64,000 nt of DNA, taken from assembly GCF_021018805.1 (NCBI RefSeq), contig NC_086259.1, positions 17,627,501 through 17,691,500 of the forward strand, read 5' to 3'. The DNA comes from Prinia subflava (lineage: Eukaryota > Chordata > Aves > Passeriformes > Cisticolidae). The notes below the pieces were generated by a model. The model was not told the DNA's origin. It saw only the letters and a program-made list of their open reading frames with translations, and searched no databases. A program made the position numbers and the translations under genes. Shown piece by piece: positions 24,111 to 38,449 of this stretch (positions are counted from its first letter, which is position 1; the number at the start of each line of letters is the position of its first letter).

Positions 24111-26582
24111 TTGATTTTGCATTGTTTAAAGCCAACCAATCTCACCTCTCCTTTTTCTGTGCACTGAGCCCTTCTTACCTTGTCTTTCAGGGAAAATTTT
24201 GCCCTTTGGGACTCCCAATTGATTTTGTTCCTTCCTGTGCTGGACTCCCAGTGAGCTGGACCTCACCTTTAGACACAATCATGTTAATGGTGGATGATTC
24301 CCTTTCCACCCCCTTCCCACAGACCTTTTCATGTGACCGAGAGAGATTTCCAGTGAGAACCACACCAGTGTGGAAAACAGAGCCAAAGAGGTGGTGCCCT
24401 CTGGCTCACACCCAGCTGGGGAGCCAGGCCAGGGCTGCAGCCCTCTCCTGTTCCCTGTTGGGATGGAAATCACGGTGCAAACCAGGCTGGACAGAGACAA
24501 AACCAGCAGGAGCTGCCAGGGTTGCTCAGCGAGATAAAACCAGTTTGGATTCCTCCCACATCACCAACTGCTCTCTCCTGCTGCAGCTGGAAGGGCTGAG
24601 GTGCTTGAGCAGCATCAGCAGGTCTGAGCAGATGACAAAGTCACTGCCAGGCTGAGAGATGAGAATCAGAGTTTCATTATGGCCTAAAAGAGATGGGAAC
24701 CAAATTCTAAATCTAAATCTAAAATTCCGGCAGCCTGTGCAAATTGGATCAAACTCCCCCAGCGCTGATTTGTCAGGAGAAATGGTTTTGTGGGATGGAT
24801 AAAACCATCACAGCAAAATCACATGAACAGCACGCATATTGGAATTTCCATTTGGCTCCCGTTTTTGGGCTGTGAGACAACTCACATGCAGAGAAATCAG
24901 AATTCCTGCAGAAACTCCATCGAGCAGGGCAAAGCCTCTCCAGCTGTCAGTAAACTTTGGCACCAAGAGCAGCTTCAGGATGGCTGGGGATCACCAGAGA
25001 GGAGCTCTTTGGCCACCCTTGTTATTTCTAGAGCTGTAAACACAGCTAGAAAGGCTCCTGGAGCATATCTTAACCTTCAGAGACCTCTACACCAGATAAA
25101 TATTTACACTGACCTTTTCACTCAGCTTTATTTCTACTCCAACCTCTTGCAGCAGTTCCCTAACACACTTGACATACCCCCAAGTGCCCAAAAGTCTCCT
25201 TGACTTTAATTTGAGAGCAAATGAAAGATATTACCTGGAATATTTTTCTTATGTGAGAGGCAGAATTTAAGAAAGAAAACAAACATCTAAATAGCAGCAA
25301 ATGTTTTATTTTCTAAATGAAGACTGTCAGCATTGCGTTGTCACTGCAAAAATTAAATTGAATTTTTTAATGACTGCACCATTCCTTCATGGTTGGTCAT
25401 TGGTCTCACCCATGGTTCAGTTCAAGGCATCCAGAGTTTTCTGGGCTGTCATGGCTTACAGAACAGATTTCAAAATCACATAAGCAATTTAAGAACCTGG
25501 AAATCTAAATAACAGGCAAGTAGATGCCCCCTCTAATTTTTTTTTTCCTTAAATAATTTTAGATGTCAAAAGTAATTTGAAAAATATTATTGGACTTAAT
25601 AAAGTAGCTGTAAAGACATCTAATGCTCACTGGAGTTCAAAAAACTGGATTTAGGAGCATAGATTGCTTTGACTCTCAGTGCAATTAGGATTCCAAATGT
25701 CTGTCTCTCTTCTAAACACTTTGAAATAACCTGGAAAAATGCCCATGATCAAGAAGAAGGTTTATTAATATTTCTGAGTTGTGTTGTGGTGCTACCAAAC
25801 TAAGGACATCTGGAAGACTTATTTAAACAGTCTGGCTATCTGGATAATGAAATTATCATTTTTTTGGTTTTTTCCTCACTTCTTCTTGATTATTGTGTGT
25901 CAGTTTTTATCAGAATTATCTGGCTTGAGGATCCTCATGTGATGAGAAATGCTCAGCACCACTCAGGATTGAATTACCAGTGACCTTAACAACAAACACT
26001 CTGCTGTAGCATTTCACCAGCAGAATAATTTCAGAGAAAGGAAAATAAATGCGATTATTCTGTGCATAGACTGAAACAGAGAACTCCGGGGAAAATCAAA
26101 ACAATGCAATAATATTGTTTGGAAGACCAGTGGTTCCTGCGCTCATCCAGATTCACACTGTGTGCATAATAATCTGTATTCATGTGGCTTTCAGCAAGCT
26201 ATCTGCACAACCAGTGTAAGCACTTTGTTCAGGAACTTTTGCAAAATATGTTTAACACGGAGTCCCTGCACTTATCACATAATTGGGGCTGGATGCGCTC
26301 CCTGGCAGTGGGCAGCACACTCCTGCATCCATCCCTGCCCAAGAGGGGTGAGCTCATGGCTTTGTTTCTCTCCACCAAGGTCAGGAAATACACGATATTG
26401 TCTATTTAATCTCCAGATAAACACATTTCAGTGTACGTAAAACAATGGAGTGCCCGCTTTTGTAACCTGGGAGCAGCTGAGGAACCTCTGTTCAGCACAG
26501 GGAAGGGTCTGTGGGTAGAAATAATCATTAGAAATGATCATTAAACAGTGGGAATTTGGGGAGGAGCACAACAGCACTGAGC
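24111..26582. other. Intronic stretch, no gene seen
   Basis: A 177-codon ORF at 24122-24655 has no domain, no close splice context and a composition like the surrounding intron; I do not call it a gene. The rest is AT-rich. Confidence 0.5.
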
Positions 26583-26880
26583 TGTGTCGCTGTGAGCCTC
26601 GCTCGAAAAGACACACGGAGCCAGGAATTTGGGAGAGCAGAAAGCAGCAGGGGAGAATCCCCCCTTTGTTTATTACTTCCTATTATACACCTTTAGCCAG
26701 GTGCTCATGGATTGGAGAGTGGCATTCCCACCTCTCAACCACATTGGTCAAAGGGACTGTCACACAGTCATTCCTCTCCAAGGATAAGAATGTGAAACAA
26801 TGATAATGTTTACAAAACATAACTGCTGTTTTCCTGAAAAGAGAGTGAGAAGGTGAAAAACTTCTACTTAATACAAACGC
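26583..26880 (-). mobile_element. LTR-like element, antisense to CDH13
   Basis: The minus strand shows a TATA-like gtgtataata, then AATAAA (plus 26669-26674), a short R/U5-like region and an end at cacagcgacaca (plus 26583 starts tgtgtcgctgtg). This layout and the gagcgaggctcacagcgac ending fit an avian ERV LTR. The far border near 26880 is approximate and no target duplication was found. Confidence 0.5.
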
Positions 26881-28111
26881 TCAGTAAACGAGGAAATCTC
26901 ATGGTGACAGCGCTGCTCCTTCAGATCTGATTTTCTTCCCAGCACTCTTGTTCTCCAAGTAGGCTCACACAGCAAACTTGCATTTTTGCCAGTCCTTTTC
27001 CCTTTTTCCCCCTTTTTGCCGCTGTTCCTTTCCTGCCCTCTGTCCAGTTGCCCTGACTTGTTGCCATCAGCTGATCCGAGCCACCCAGAGGCAAATCCAG
27101 TGTGAGCCCCTGCCTTTGGCCAGCCTTTGGCTGTGCTTGGCAGGTCAGCAGCAGCTCAGTGGTAACAGCACCAATTCCCACTGCAGCAAATTCTCCCCAC
27201 AAACCCATTCCTGTTTCCATTGAACCCTCCAAAGGCTTCCCCCATCTGCTCCTGCAGACAGCAAACACCCAAACACTGCGAGCAGCAGCAGAGCCATAAA
27301 CCCACAATTTATTGTTCTCTTCTCCAAGAAAGGAAGGTTAATATCTCTCCTCAATGTGGTCTGTGGAGTGTGAACTTTACGACAGATATTATGGTTGGGA
27401 TTACAAAGCAAACAGTAGCAGTGAGGGTTTGGAGCAGCTCTAGCACAAACACACTGGGGTGAGGAGCTGGAGAGTGGAAATTAAAAAGGAAGGAAGGCTC
27501 AGACAAAGGCTCTTGAGGGAAGCACAGGCTAAACAAAGATAATGTAATGTCTCCAGACCTAGTCTTGGACCACTTATTCAGGGAAGCTGTATAAACATAA
27601 TTATTAGCAATCATTGCCAGGAGTGGCTCTGTGATTTTCCAATTAAACAAAAACAAACCCCGCCAGCTGGAATTTTGCAGTTGCCTTCAAATCAAATGAG
27701 GACTGTTTTCTACAGATTTCAATTGTAATGGACATTTAAAAATCTGAGTATTTTCCCTGACAATTTTGTTTTTCCTCTAAATATACTGGTGAAGCAGTCC
27801 ATGGAAATTTCCTTTGATTTCACTCATTTCATTTTTCCAAGAGTGTTCATAGCATATTGTACTTCATTAGCTGTCCAAGGAATTCTAGCTTCAGCACTGG
27901 GAGACTTCCAAGAGACTGCACACACTTGCTTTCAGATCAAGATGCAAAATGATGCATCAATCTCTTCTCTGAAATTAACTTTGGGTGTTTCTGTTGGGAG
28001 ACCTCGTTTGCCTGTGTGACATCCAGCTGACAAAAACCTCAGTGTGGAAACAGTGATTTCTACACGTGGTATTCAATGCAGAGTGACTCTTAAATATCAT
28101 TATCCTGTTCA
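26881..28111. other. Intronic stretch, no gene seen
   Basis: Several 60-128 codon ORFs overlap each other on both strands around 26920-27460, with no recognisable protein. Confidence 0.55.
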
Positions 28112-28384
28112 CAGAATCCCAGAATGATTTGAGTTGTGAGGGACCTTAGAACCATCTCATTCCATGTGCCATGGGCAGGGACACCTCCCACTGTCCCAGG
28201 GTGCTCCAACCCCTGTCCAACCTGGCCTTGGACAATTCCAGGGATCCAGGGGCAGCCACAGCTGTGCCAGGGTCCCCCAGCCTCACAGGGAACAATCTCT
28301 CCCTAATATCCAATCCAATCTTCCCTCTTTAAAGTTTAAAAGTAATTAAGAATGAAAAATGGTGAGGAGGAGATGACCATGTAT
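28112..28384 (-). mobile_element. CR1 LINE fragment with non-CR1 extension, copy 1
   Basis: The plus strand carries the songbird-type antisense CR1 3' end (cagaatgatttgagttg, ccatgggcagggacacc, cactgtcccagggtgctcc, ggccttggacaattccaggg, cctaatatccaatc). After the CR1-like ctctttaaagtttaaaa it continues for about 43 bp (gtaattaagaatgaaaaatg ... gaccatgtat) that is not CR1 as I know it but is also present at 38755. Confidence 0.85.
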
Positions 28385-30908
28385 CACCCAGTTGGTCTTG
28401 AAGCACCTTTCCCTCCATGCATAAATTATTTCAGCTCCTCACCTGTGGAATGCGGAATTCTAACAGAAATACCAGGATTTCTAAATCTCTTTGTCTGGCA
28501 CAGATTTGAGGAGTAACAAACAGAGGAATTGTTGGATGTGTTGGAAAGCATCACAGTAATCCCACGTGTTCAGAAACCCGCACTGTTAATGTGCCTGCAG
28601 CATCTGTGGGAGTTCTGTTTTAAAAGCAGGATTAAACATGATAACACGCTATAGATCTTAACATATTCAATTTGCAGCAGACAAAACCCTATTTAATACC
28701 AATTACACAATATGTGTGAGCTGGTATCATCGCTGAAGTTTATATGAGCAGAGGGAATTTGTAAAGCTGAAGTCTATTCATTCAAAAATAATAGTTTATG
28801 TGACTGCTTGGGTCATTGCTCTAGAGTGGGATGAGTTTTGTGATCAGTTTATCAATTCCTTCACTGACAAGTGAGATTTTAAGATTTTTCTCAGCAGCAC
28901 TAAAACTGATTTGGCTACTCCAAAATTTGCTAACCATCTGTGCACACGAATCAAAATGTCAGGATTACTTAGACAAAATATCTTTTTTCCTTCTACTCTG
29001 AAGCATTAAAATAAACAATGGATAAAACTCACCAGGCTGAAAGGAGCTGTAGGTTTATTCAAGTAAAATTTTTAGAAAGTGCCTGTGAAAGATATTAATT
29101 TTGGAAAAATATAAAGTTATATAGGCCTGCTTGTGTCTTGAACTGAATGGAACGAAAATTGTGTTGTTACATGTAAGAAAAAACAGATTAGGAGGTTCAT
29201 ACAGGACTCCTTGTAGTTATAGTCTCTTTTGAGAAAAATGGTTCAGAAGTGGAATTTATTCATATCCTTGTAGTTCCTACTTTGGCTTTTTTCCAGGACT
29301 TGTTTGCCTTAGAGTTCCAGATGCTTCTTTGCTTAAAGGGTAGCCCTTTCTCCAGCCGTCTGTCTAACAGTCACTTAATATTTATTTGTTTTTACAAATG
29401 TGTTCCCCTGTGTTCTCAGCCCATATGTCACAAAAAAAATGTGAGCCCAGCTCTGCATGTGTTGATGTTATCTTCCCTTCCCCATTCTGGACTTTGACCT
29501 GATTAGCAAAAATCCCCTCACTCAATATTTCCCTCCAACACTTTTGCTCTAGAGCCAAACTTTGGAGTTTGCATTCTAACTCCTGTTTTTTTTTTCTTTT
29601 CACTCCCCTGTGCTAATCATTTGTGTCCTCTCCTTGATATTTAATTTACCCAGAGCTGAAATTTATCCTTCAGTTCCTTCCGCCTGTTGCATTGTCTTTT
29701 TTTAAGACAAAACAACCATCCTCATTCCAACTAACCAAAGAGCAAACTCCAAACTCTTGGGTTTTGGGAAAACAAAAATTATCCCCCTTCCAAGCCTTTT
29801 CTTTAGTCAGGAGTCTGTTTGGAGCTTTCTCTGAATTTTAATAATTAGCTGGAAATTTTCCTTCCTCTCCAAACTCCTGGACTGTGTCCTTTGTCTCTCT
29901 GAGCCTGATCACCTCACACTCCTTAAACCCTCTGCTCCTGGTCCCAGCTGCTGCCTCGGAATTCCTGAGACCCTCCCTGAGTGACTCCCCTTTCTCTCCA
30001 CTCTTATTTTCATCACTTCCCCCTGTCTTTCTACATGGAAAACAATTTCTTTACTATATCACCAAAATCTGTTTCTGACCTTTACCCTCTCATGATCATC
30101 GTTCTGTCCCCAGGATTTTTTCCCCATTTTCTCATTTCTGGAAGTCCTTCCTTTCCCCATCCCTCGGTACTGTCCCCAGTGAACTCCTCTTCACCTGCTT
30201 CCCTTGGGAGCCACCTTTTCGTTTCAGTGCCTCACTGTGACTGTTTGCTCAGGGCTCACAGGAGTCTGTGTTCACCCTTTGCCTGCCTTCTATAAATCCA
30301 CCTGTTGGCTTCCACACATCCCTCATTTGTTCCTTTTAGGCTTTATCTCCTCCTCCCCAGCTCACTTGTGTTGCCATCTCCAGCCACCGAGGCTGGCAGT
30401 GCCCACACCTTTACTGTCAGAGGTTCTTAGATCAATGATTTTATTTCATTTGAAAAACTGATGGTCAGGAGAGCGCTGCTGTCCTCAAGAAGTTTAAAGG
30501 GTTGGAAGCAATCTTTTAGCTAAACAAAAAATAATAAAGTTGGAAAAAATCAAAGGAGTTATGTGAGGAACTTTTGAAAGAAGCATAAGGAAAATCAATC
30601 CTGCTAATTAAGCTTAAATCTAAACTAACACTTGTCTGAAATAATATCAGGGAAGGAAATTTATCTGTAGTATTGATATTCTTAACTACGTGCATCCAAG
30701 CTGTGGCTCCCATCCAAAGGGAGATGGGAGTGCAGTTTTAGACTGGGAAGTAAATCTGGATTTCTATGTATATATATATAAAAATAGAAACACGGGCCAG
30801 CAGGTGTCTGCCTACCCAAACTGAAGACCTGATGTTTCATTTTCCTAAAGCTGCATTTTCTAACATGGGTTAAAACAGAAATGAAACCTGGATTTACTTG
30901 TCTGTTTC
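28385..30908. other. Intronic stretch, pyrimidine-skewed in its second half
   Basis: No gene seen. From about 29640 to 30420 the plus strand is strongly C/T-rich. Confidence 0.55.
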
Positions 30909-30963
30909 ACAGAGCCACAGAACCATTTAGGTTGGAAAAGAGCTCTAAGATCAACAAGTCCAT
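30909..30963 (-). mobile_element. Short CR1 3'-terminal fragment, antisense
   Basis: cacagagccacagaaccat, ttaggttggaaaagagctct and aagatcaacaagtcca match the reverse complement of the last ~50 bp of CR1 before its tail. Confidence 0.75.
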
Positions 30964-33900
30964 TTGGAAATAACATATTTCCATATTTAGAAATAACACA
31001 ACTGGCATTTGAAAACAAAGAGCATTGCTTCTGATTAATTGATTCAGTGCTGAACGAAGCTAAGGAACTCGCGTGTGTTTGGAGACAAATGAAAGGCAGG
31101 CTTTCTGATTTAGCAGTTCTGACCTTTTCAAGTTTTCCATCTTAAATAATAATTGAAGCCATAAGTAAATAAATTCAACTTTGCCTGCAGATGTTGAACT
31201 CTTTAATGTCCTTTTCCTGTGACACAGGCCCTGCCTGGTACTCCTGGCACAAATGGGTTTATCAGTGCTAGGGCTGCCTGACAGGCCCTGGGAGCTGTTT
31301 TCCTTCCTCCAAACAAATGATTAAAATGCAGCGCCCATCAATAAATCTGTGAGGGTTCTGTGGCTGGGAAGTGTTCACCCAGGGGGCCTCTGTGTCCCAG
31401 GGGTGTTCCTTTTCTCCAGTCCTCCCGTATTGACGAGGAAATCAAATTACAGAGAGTCCTGTTTACCTGGGCTGCCTGTTGAGGTTGTTTTTGCTGCCTG
31501 CTGGAGCTGGAGGGAGCAGCAGGGAGCACAGGGCCGCTCTCAAGTGCTGCTGGATAAATCAGGGATGTCAGCACTGAGCAGTGCTGGCTCCCAGCAACTC
31601 CTCTGGGAAATCTCTGCCTTGGAAGATCCAGTCCTTGATCCTGTGCCCCTTTGGTGTCTGTGGGGAGCAGAGCTGGAGCATTAGGAAAAGGCCTCATTAG
31701 GGTTTGAGATCTAATTTTAGGTGAGCTCCAGCACTTCTCAACGATGTCAGACTTGCCTGTTTCCCTTTCCCTGAGTGAGGGTTATCCCAGCTGATCAGAG
31801 AGCAATATGTGAGCACTAATCAGTTTTAGAGGCTCCTTACTCCAGCAGCAATTGCTTTAATGCAATCAATTAAAAGGAAATTTTAATGATCTTAATAATT
31901 GTGCTTCTAAAGGGAACACGGCAGTTATTGAACTCCTAATTTATTATTTCCCATGGAGATCGGTTTGGAAAATCAAAACACAGCTTTTAAAATGCACCAT
32001 CCCCTGCAGCCTCACTGCTTTCTTTCTTCAATTTGCACGTTGGTTTGTAAATAATGGCAGGACAGGAGCAATGGAGCTTTTTCCATTTGTAACTTCTGTG
32101 TTTTGGCAGATGCAGGGGAAAGGTTCTGTTCCCGCCTGAATTCAGCAGAAGGTGGGACAGGTTTCCATCCATCCATGCAGCCAGGAAAATCTCCTCGCTG
32201 GTTTTTTAATGGACTCCTTTCAAGGAAAACACTCCCCTTCAGCTGCCTGCTGTAGATGCAGGCTGGGGCTCTAGTCAGCAGAAATCCAGCTACATGTTGC
32301 ACATCTGAATTATTCATTCAGAAATAATAAGTGTGCTTTATCAACACACACTGAGAGGATTATCTGTGTTGCACGGGAAGGCCATTGTAGAGCCTTTCCT
32401 GAACTAATTTGGGAGTATTCAGGAAGCACCTCATTCACTTTTTAATGCCTGGAGTCCAGACTATAGGTTGAAGCTCACTTATCCCATAAATGTATTTTTC
32501 TTAAACTCCTAAAGTATGGGCAGCATTACAAATGTTAATGCTGCTATTACAGGATCATCATTTAAAAATACCAGCACTCTCCAAAGGCTCCAGCAGCGTG
32601 TCATTTCCCTGCTTTATTAAAATGAATGAACAGATGTACAATTTATTTCTGCTGAGCTATCATCTAAATTCATAAGCTATTTCTCATGTGCCTGAAATCC
32701 GTGTTGGTTTCCCATTTTCTTTGCCTTAGAAAAAAAAAAAATAAAAAGTATTCCACTCTCACATTTATCACTCTGGGGATATAAACGAGAGGTATGCTCT
32801 CCACTTCATTCACTTTAGACTAATACCCTCGACACAATTTCAATCCCATCTCTTCAAGGCTCTTCTCAAAAGCCAGGATCTGAGTGGAAAAGTCCCTCGC
32901 TGTGTGTGCAGGTGGCCTCCAAGGACATTGTCCCTGACAGGAGAAGGTGGCACAGAGCAGCTGTGCTTGATCTTTGGGCTGGCATTTACAGTGCCAGTTG
33001 AGGAGATGCGATTTCTCAGCTGGAGAAAACCAAGGCAGGGACAAATAATGGCTGGGAAATGGGAGAGGTGAGAAGGTTGGGTGTGATTGGAGTGAAATTT
33101 ATGCTGAGGAACAAGTGTCAGCTGGCCCCAGACACTCCAGGTGTGCTTTCTGTGCCTTGCAGCAGAGGGGAGACGTGGCAGGTGCTCCCTGGAAGGGACA
33201 AACCAAACAAGACAATGCGGAGATTGGAGGGAACTAAACCATGGATGTGAAACAGAGATGTTGCCATGGAAAAAAATGAGCATAAAAACCCCAGACAGTG
33301 CTCTCAGCCTGTCGCAATCCTTATTTGCTGGCAGGGTTTGTGGGCAAGGCAAGGGGGGCATTTTGCTTTAATTCTATGTGAGGAATGAGTGGATGACATG
33401 TTCTAGGGGTTCTGGCAGCGTTTCTGCTGTAAATCCTATTTCTAAGGGTTTATATTGTAAGCAAATAAAAAAAAAATCAGCGGTTTGATGTTGAAAACTG
33501 AATTCTCAGGCTTAGATTGCAGGGTTTAAGTCTTTTTAATTTTTAGGGGTTTTTTTATAAAGATCACTTTGGCAAAGAGAGGAGTGGAACAGAATGCAAA
33601 TCAATCTGCTTTCTTCATTTCATAGCTGCTGCAGACTTTAAATGCAGGCCTTTAAATTCCTTTTTACCAGACAATTCGGGAAAATGATGAAGTAATGGCT
33701 GAGATTTGTTAAAAGCACGATTTTCTTCAGAAATCTTGTCCGCTTGGCAGGAGCAGTTTGTTCCTGCAAGGGAAGAGTTTTAATTCACTAATAAAAATGG
33801 AGGAGTTCCAAGTGGAGCAGGAACTTTGCTACAGTGGCCACATTGTAGCCTCAAAACAATGAAATTTCGATATCTAGCACTGCCACTCCGGTCCCCTTTG

Positions 33901-36900
33901 GATCCTTCCCCAGGCTGAGATCAGAGTTATTTTCCTCTCCCCTTTCCTTCCATTTGGTTGCCAAAAAAAGGACACAACCAGCTAGGAGAGCCACAGGCAC
34001 AATTTTTATCTGCAGTAAGGAGGGCAAGTGTTATTTTGCAGTTCCACCCTGCATCTCCAGCTGTCAGACCCAAATCCAGCATAATGAAGAGTCTTGGATG
34101 AGGGGATGGAATCTCAGTCAGGAAATTCTTTCTTGTCACTCAGTTTTGGCATAGAAAAAAAAAAAATTATGGCAATCCAGCGAACTTCCTGAGTGTTCAT
34201 GAGCATCATGAACCTTGATAATGTTAGAAAATCAGGCATATGTGTTTTGTTCTGTACAGATTCTTGGATTTGGGTTTCTCATGAAATTCTCAGGGAAGAG
34301 CTCTCAAGATATTCTCAAGTTTATATAATTACATCCTCCCTCCTATTTATATAATCTCCAATATTTTACTTATTTTTTTCCTTTAAGAGCTTTGAGGTTA
34401 GAGTCTCTGTGGCGTCCCAGCAATCCTCTCCAGTCCTTCAGCTCCCCTGCAGGTGACAGGTTTTGCCTCATGTCTGGTGAGGATTCCTCTTGCCTCCAGT
34501 CCTGGCCTCGTCCCCGTGCAGGTGGCACCCAGAAAATCCTTTTACCACAGAGCCCCAGGAAGGTGTTTCAAGCTCTGAGGGTTGACCAGCAGTTTCCCAG
34601 AGATGGCTTAATAACAATTAGTGATGTGGCTGATGGCTGTGTGTGTGCAGAAGTGCATTTGGTGTGTGTGTTTTGAAAAAGGAAAGAGGTTTTAATTGAA
34701 GAGAAAATAACAAACTATGCAAAACGAGCACAAAAGCCGTGCACAGTGCAGGGAGAGGCCATGCACCTGCTGAGACATGGAAAAGCAAAGAGCAACTCTG
34801 AGTTCTGAAGTTTACAACGATCAGGGAGGGTTTTTTGGCAAGAAGTGCTATAGAAAGAGTTAAAGGTTTGAGAGTCATTTGAAAGATCCAACAGGTGCCT
34901 TTGTGCTGGCACTGAGCCAATTACAATGAGATAAACCCACAAGGTTCTGGTGCTTCTCCCTCAAAAGTGCTGAGGGGAAAGTGAAACCCTTTTCCCAAAT
35001 GGAAACATTTCCTGGGGTGTGGGGATGCAATGCAACACAACTCCTTGCACTTCCCAACAGAGTTTTGCTGTTTGCACGACATCAAATCTCCTTTACTGCC
35101 CACAATTCCTCTTCCAGCACAGAGTGAGTGACAAACCCAACATCTGCTGTCTGTGGTTTCTTCTCCTTTCATCCCCAGCACAGGAGGAGCAGAGTTTACA
35201 GATTTCGAGGGCTTTGATGCGATGGGATTTTGCTGCTGTTTGTTTTCTCCTCTACCTGTGGTTTCGTGTTTGATGTGGAGAATTGATTAAGTCATTTGGG
35301 TGTTGTCTTTTTATTTCTTTTGGATTTTGCAGTAGAAGAGGCTGTGGATATTTCACACACAAAGAAGAGCCTGCAGGCTCTGTGTAGGGGTCTGTAGGCA
35401 CTGTCCATAGGTTCCCAGCTTTATGTCTCATTTAGGACACTGTGATCTTCTCTAATCCACCAAAATTCTGTCCCCACCTCCTATTCTGGGCTTCCCTCAA
35501 GGTAAGGAAAGCTGACAGCTGTGCCAGGGTTTGTCCTGTGGGCAAACGTGCCCAGGGCTTCAGGAGGAAATCCATCATTTCCAGGGATAGCTGAGAGTGA
35601 GCTTCATCAAGAGAGTGTTTTATAACCATGTAGCATTTTTCATTCCAAAGAAGCCCAAAGGAACGTACAGAAAATGGATCTTCTCTGTGGGCAAGCAGAA
35701 AATTAAATTGCAACTTTCTCCTGCTTGCAGAGAAAACAGAGGTCTAAGACTTCATTTCCTTTATTAAAGAATTCCACTCAGGAAAGTGACTTTAATTTCT
35801 GAGGAAGCATTGCAGGTAATGGCTAACCCTGATGTTGTGTTTTCACATTCAAAATCTTGTTTGGGAAGCTCACCTTATATATAAAGCCAGGAATTTAATG
35901 TTAATAAAATTGAAAACTAATCCAAGTTCACACTAATCCAAGAATCATTATTAATTGTGATTGAATTGCTGAAGTAAACAAACAAATATTCTTCAACTTA
36001 GACAAAAATTCAGTAGTGATGTTAGGACAGCTGTAAAAGTGTTGTGTGCACCTTTCTCAGCTTCTGCCCCTTTTCCTGCTGTTTCTGTCACCATTTCCTT
36101 GCTGCTCTGGGCCATCAGGCAGGTCTCACCCCTGTGGTTGTGGTCAGGGTGCTGTGGGGAGCTGTAGCCCCTGGAGCCCTTTGCCAGGACGAGCTGGGTG
36201 CTCACGCTGATCGTTCCCCATCCTGTCCTTGGCATCATCTGGGGTCGTGTCTGTGTCTTTGAGAGCCACGTGTCTGTGTTTTTGTGGGTTGCTGCCTCTT
36301 CCCTGACCTGAAGCTCCACCTTAATTCCAAACTCACCATCCCTGACATCCCTCATGTTTGTTGGATCCTCTGCTGCCCCTCCTGAGCGGGGTCTCACCTC
36401 ACCAGTGCCTGGAGCTGTGACAATCCCCAGGACTGACAATCCCCAGGCAGGAGTGGAGCCTGGCTGTGGCAGCAGCCCCAGGACGCACAATGAGGAATAT
36501 TTGTGTATATACAGTAAGAAATAAGGCTCAGGATCCTTATGCAGGACACAAACCTCACTAGCAGGAGTCAGACTGAGCTGCTGGACACTAAAATGTGGAG
36601 TTCCTTGGGTTTTGAAGGAACATTAAGAGGAGTTTTCTGTGTTCCATCCACAGCCCTCGGTGCTCCTGTGGTGTCTTTAATGAGCTCCCAACTCCTCTGA
36701 GCACCCACCAGGGCTCTGGGCTGTCTGAAATCACCACTGTGCTCTGCCACCCGTGATCAGAGTCCCTCTGCTTACAAGAAAAACAGAGTGGTTCTCAGAT
36801 AAACAACAGCAAAAATCCTCCAGGAGTGAAAGCGAGACCAAAAAATCTGGCAGTGGCAAAAGGGGCACGAAGTGAGAACCAGGAGGAGTTTGTGAGCTCC

Positions 36901-38449
36901 CAGGAGAGAGGGGAGCCAGGAGAGGCACAGCTGAGCTGTGCCAGTGTGTGTGGCTGTCACAAAGGTTATTATCCAAGCAACTTCTCTCCCTCTGCTTTTC
37001 CTTCCTCCCTCCAAGCTCAGTGCCCCTGACTTCGAGTGAAAATATCACAAGTAATTGAAGTTGCAAACCTCAGCAGAATACTAAATCAGAAATTAAGCAA
37101 AAATGCTCATCAGTTGGAGCACAGAAATCCTGGGCAATTTTTCTAATGCTATATTACAGCAATTGGAATATCTTTTTTTTTTTTCCTTACTGCTTCACTC
37201 ACTGAATTGATTGAATTAAATGTGTTCTGTGGTGCCAGCGAACCTCTGACCCCAGTTACTCAGGATAATCAGGGGTAATCAGCCTGCTGTGATCCCAGCT
37301 CCAGAGGAGCAAGAGTGTTGCAAGGTTCAGGGAGCCTGGGCTAGCATTAATCAGATGTCGTCAGGGTTTGATTATAAATCCTAAAGACCACCAAATTGAT
37401 ACAACATGCTTTAATCCACTAAAAATTAGGTATCTACATATTAATCACCAAGCTGAATATCTGCGAGTGATTGCTTTTCTAGTAAGTGGAGTCAGGTGTC
37501 AATGCTTTGGAATGTCCCACTGTTAGTCATAAATATAATGATCAGCATCAGCACAAAAGCAGCATTAGCCAGATTAAAAAAAGATTTTGTTCTAACCTCA
37601 AATAGATTTTTTTTTCCTCCTGTTGGAGTTTTACAGCTCCATTGAAATTGTTCCTTGTGTTTCCACTCTAATTACGAGCTTACTCAGAGGCAAGAAATAG
37701 GAGATGTTCCTGAGGTACCTGCAAGCACAGCATTTTTCTGCCTTCCAAGGGGAGGAAGAGTGGCTGCTTACAGTAAATCACACTGCTGTGTACAGAAATA
37801 AAGTGGTATTTATTGTCCCTTAAAACGATTTCCCCTAGAACTGGCAAGCTCAGGTGGAAAATCTGTATCCAGGAATGTGTGTCAGGATCCAATTAATCCC
37901 TCCTGTGCTGCTGTCCTTGGGAAGAGCTCGGTGAGGCAATGGTGATGCAGATGTGTGACATTACATGGAGGGTTCTTCAGGAGAGGGAGAACTGGTTTTA
38001 AAAGAGAAGAACAGCACAGCCTCTTAATGAACTCGTGCTCTTCATATCCTGATTTAATAAACATCCAACCCTGCAGAAAAGCTCTTTGATACAAACTGAA
38101 GGTGACACCAAATTCTTATTTATATCATTGGTGCCACCTGTATTTCCTGGGAATTGCCTTTATTTGCATGAGACATTCAGTGAGCTTGGAATGAGAGGAC
38201 CTAAGCTGCTGCTGAGGGATTCCAGAGTGTCAGCTGGGGTCAGGATGAGGGGATTGCACAGAATCTGGGATCCCAGCAAGTGCCAGCTCTGGTGAGCAGT
38301 GCCCTGTGCTGCCTGCTGTCCCCCAGCCCCATCGTGGGGCACTTCTGTGCTCAGGGTGATGCTGCTCCCTCCAGGAGCCCCTTCCAGGGATGGCCCTCAC
38401 AGGAACCACAACCACCATGTGGCCCTGGCACAGCTCCCTTGCTGTTCAT
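30964..38449. other. Long intronic stretch without recognised elements
   Basis: No known repeat and no convincing exon was seen on either strand. The longest ORFs (33361-32840 and 36490-35993 on the minus strand) lie in locally GC-rich patches and show no domain. Simple sequences are short. Confidence 0.5.

Noticed and set aside
24122..24655. 177-codon plus-strand ORF next to an LTR, considered as retroviral or a retrocopy
   Set aside because: I recognise no retroviral or host motif in it, and its composition matches the intron.
35993..36490. 165-codon minus-strand ORF
   Set aside because: GC-rich intronic patch, no recognisable domain, start and stop arbitrary.
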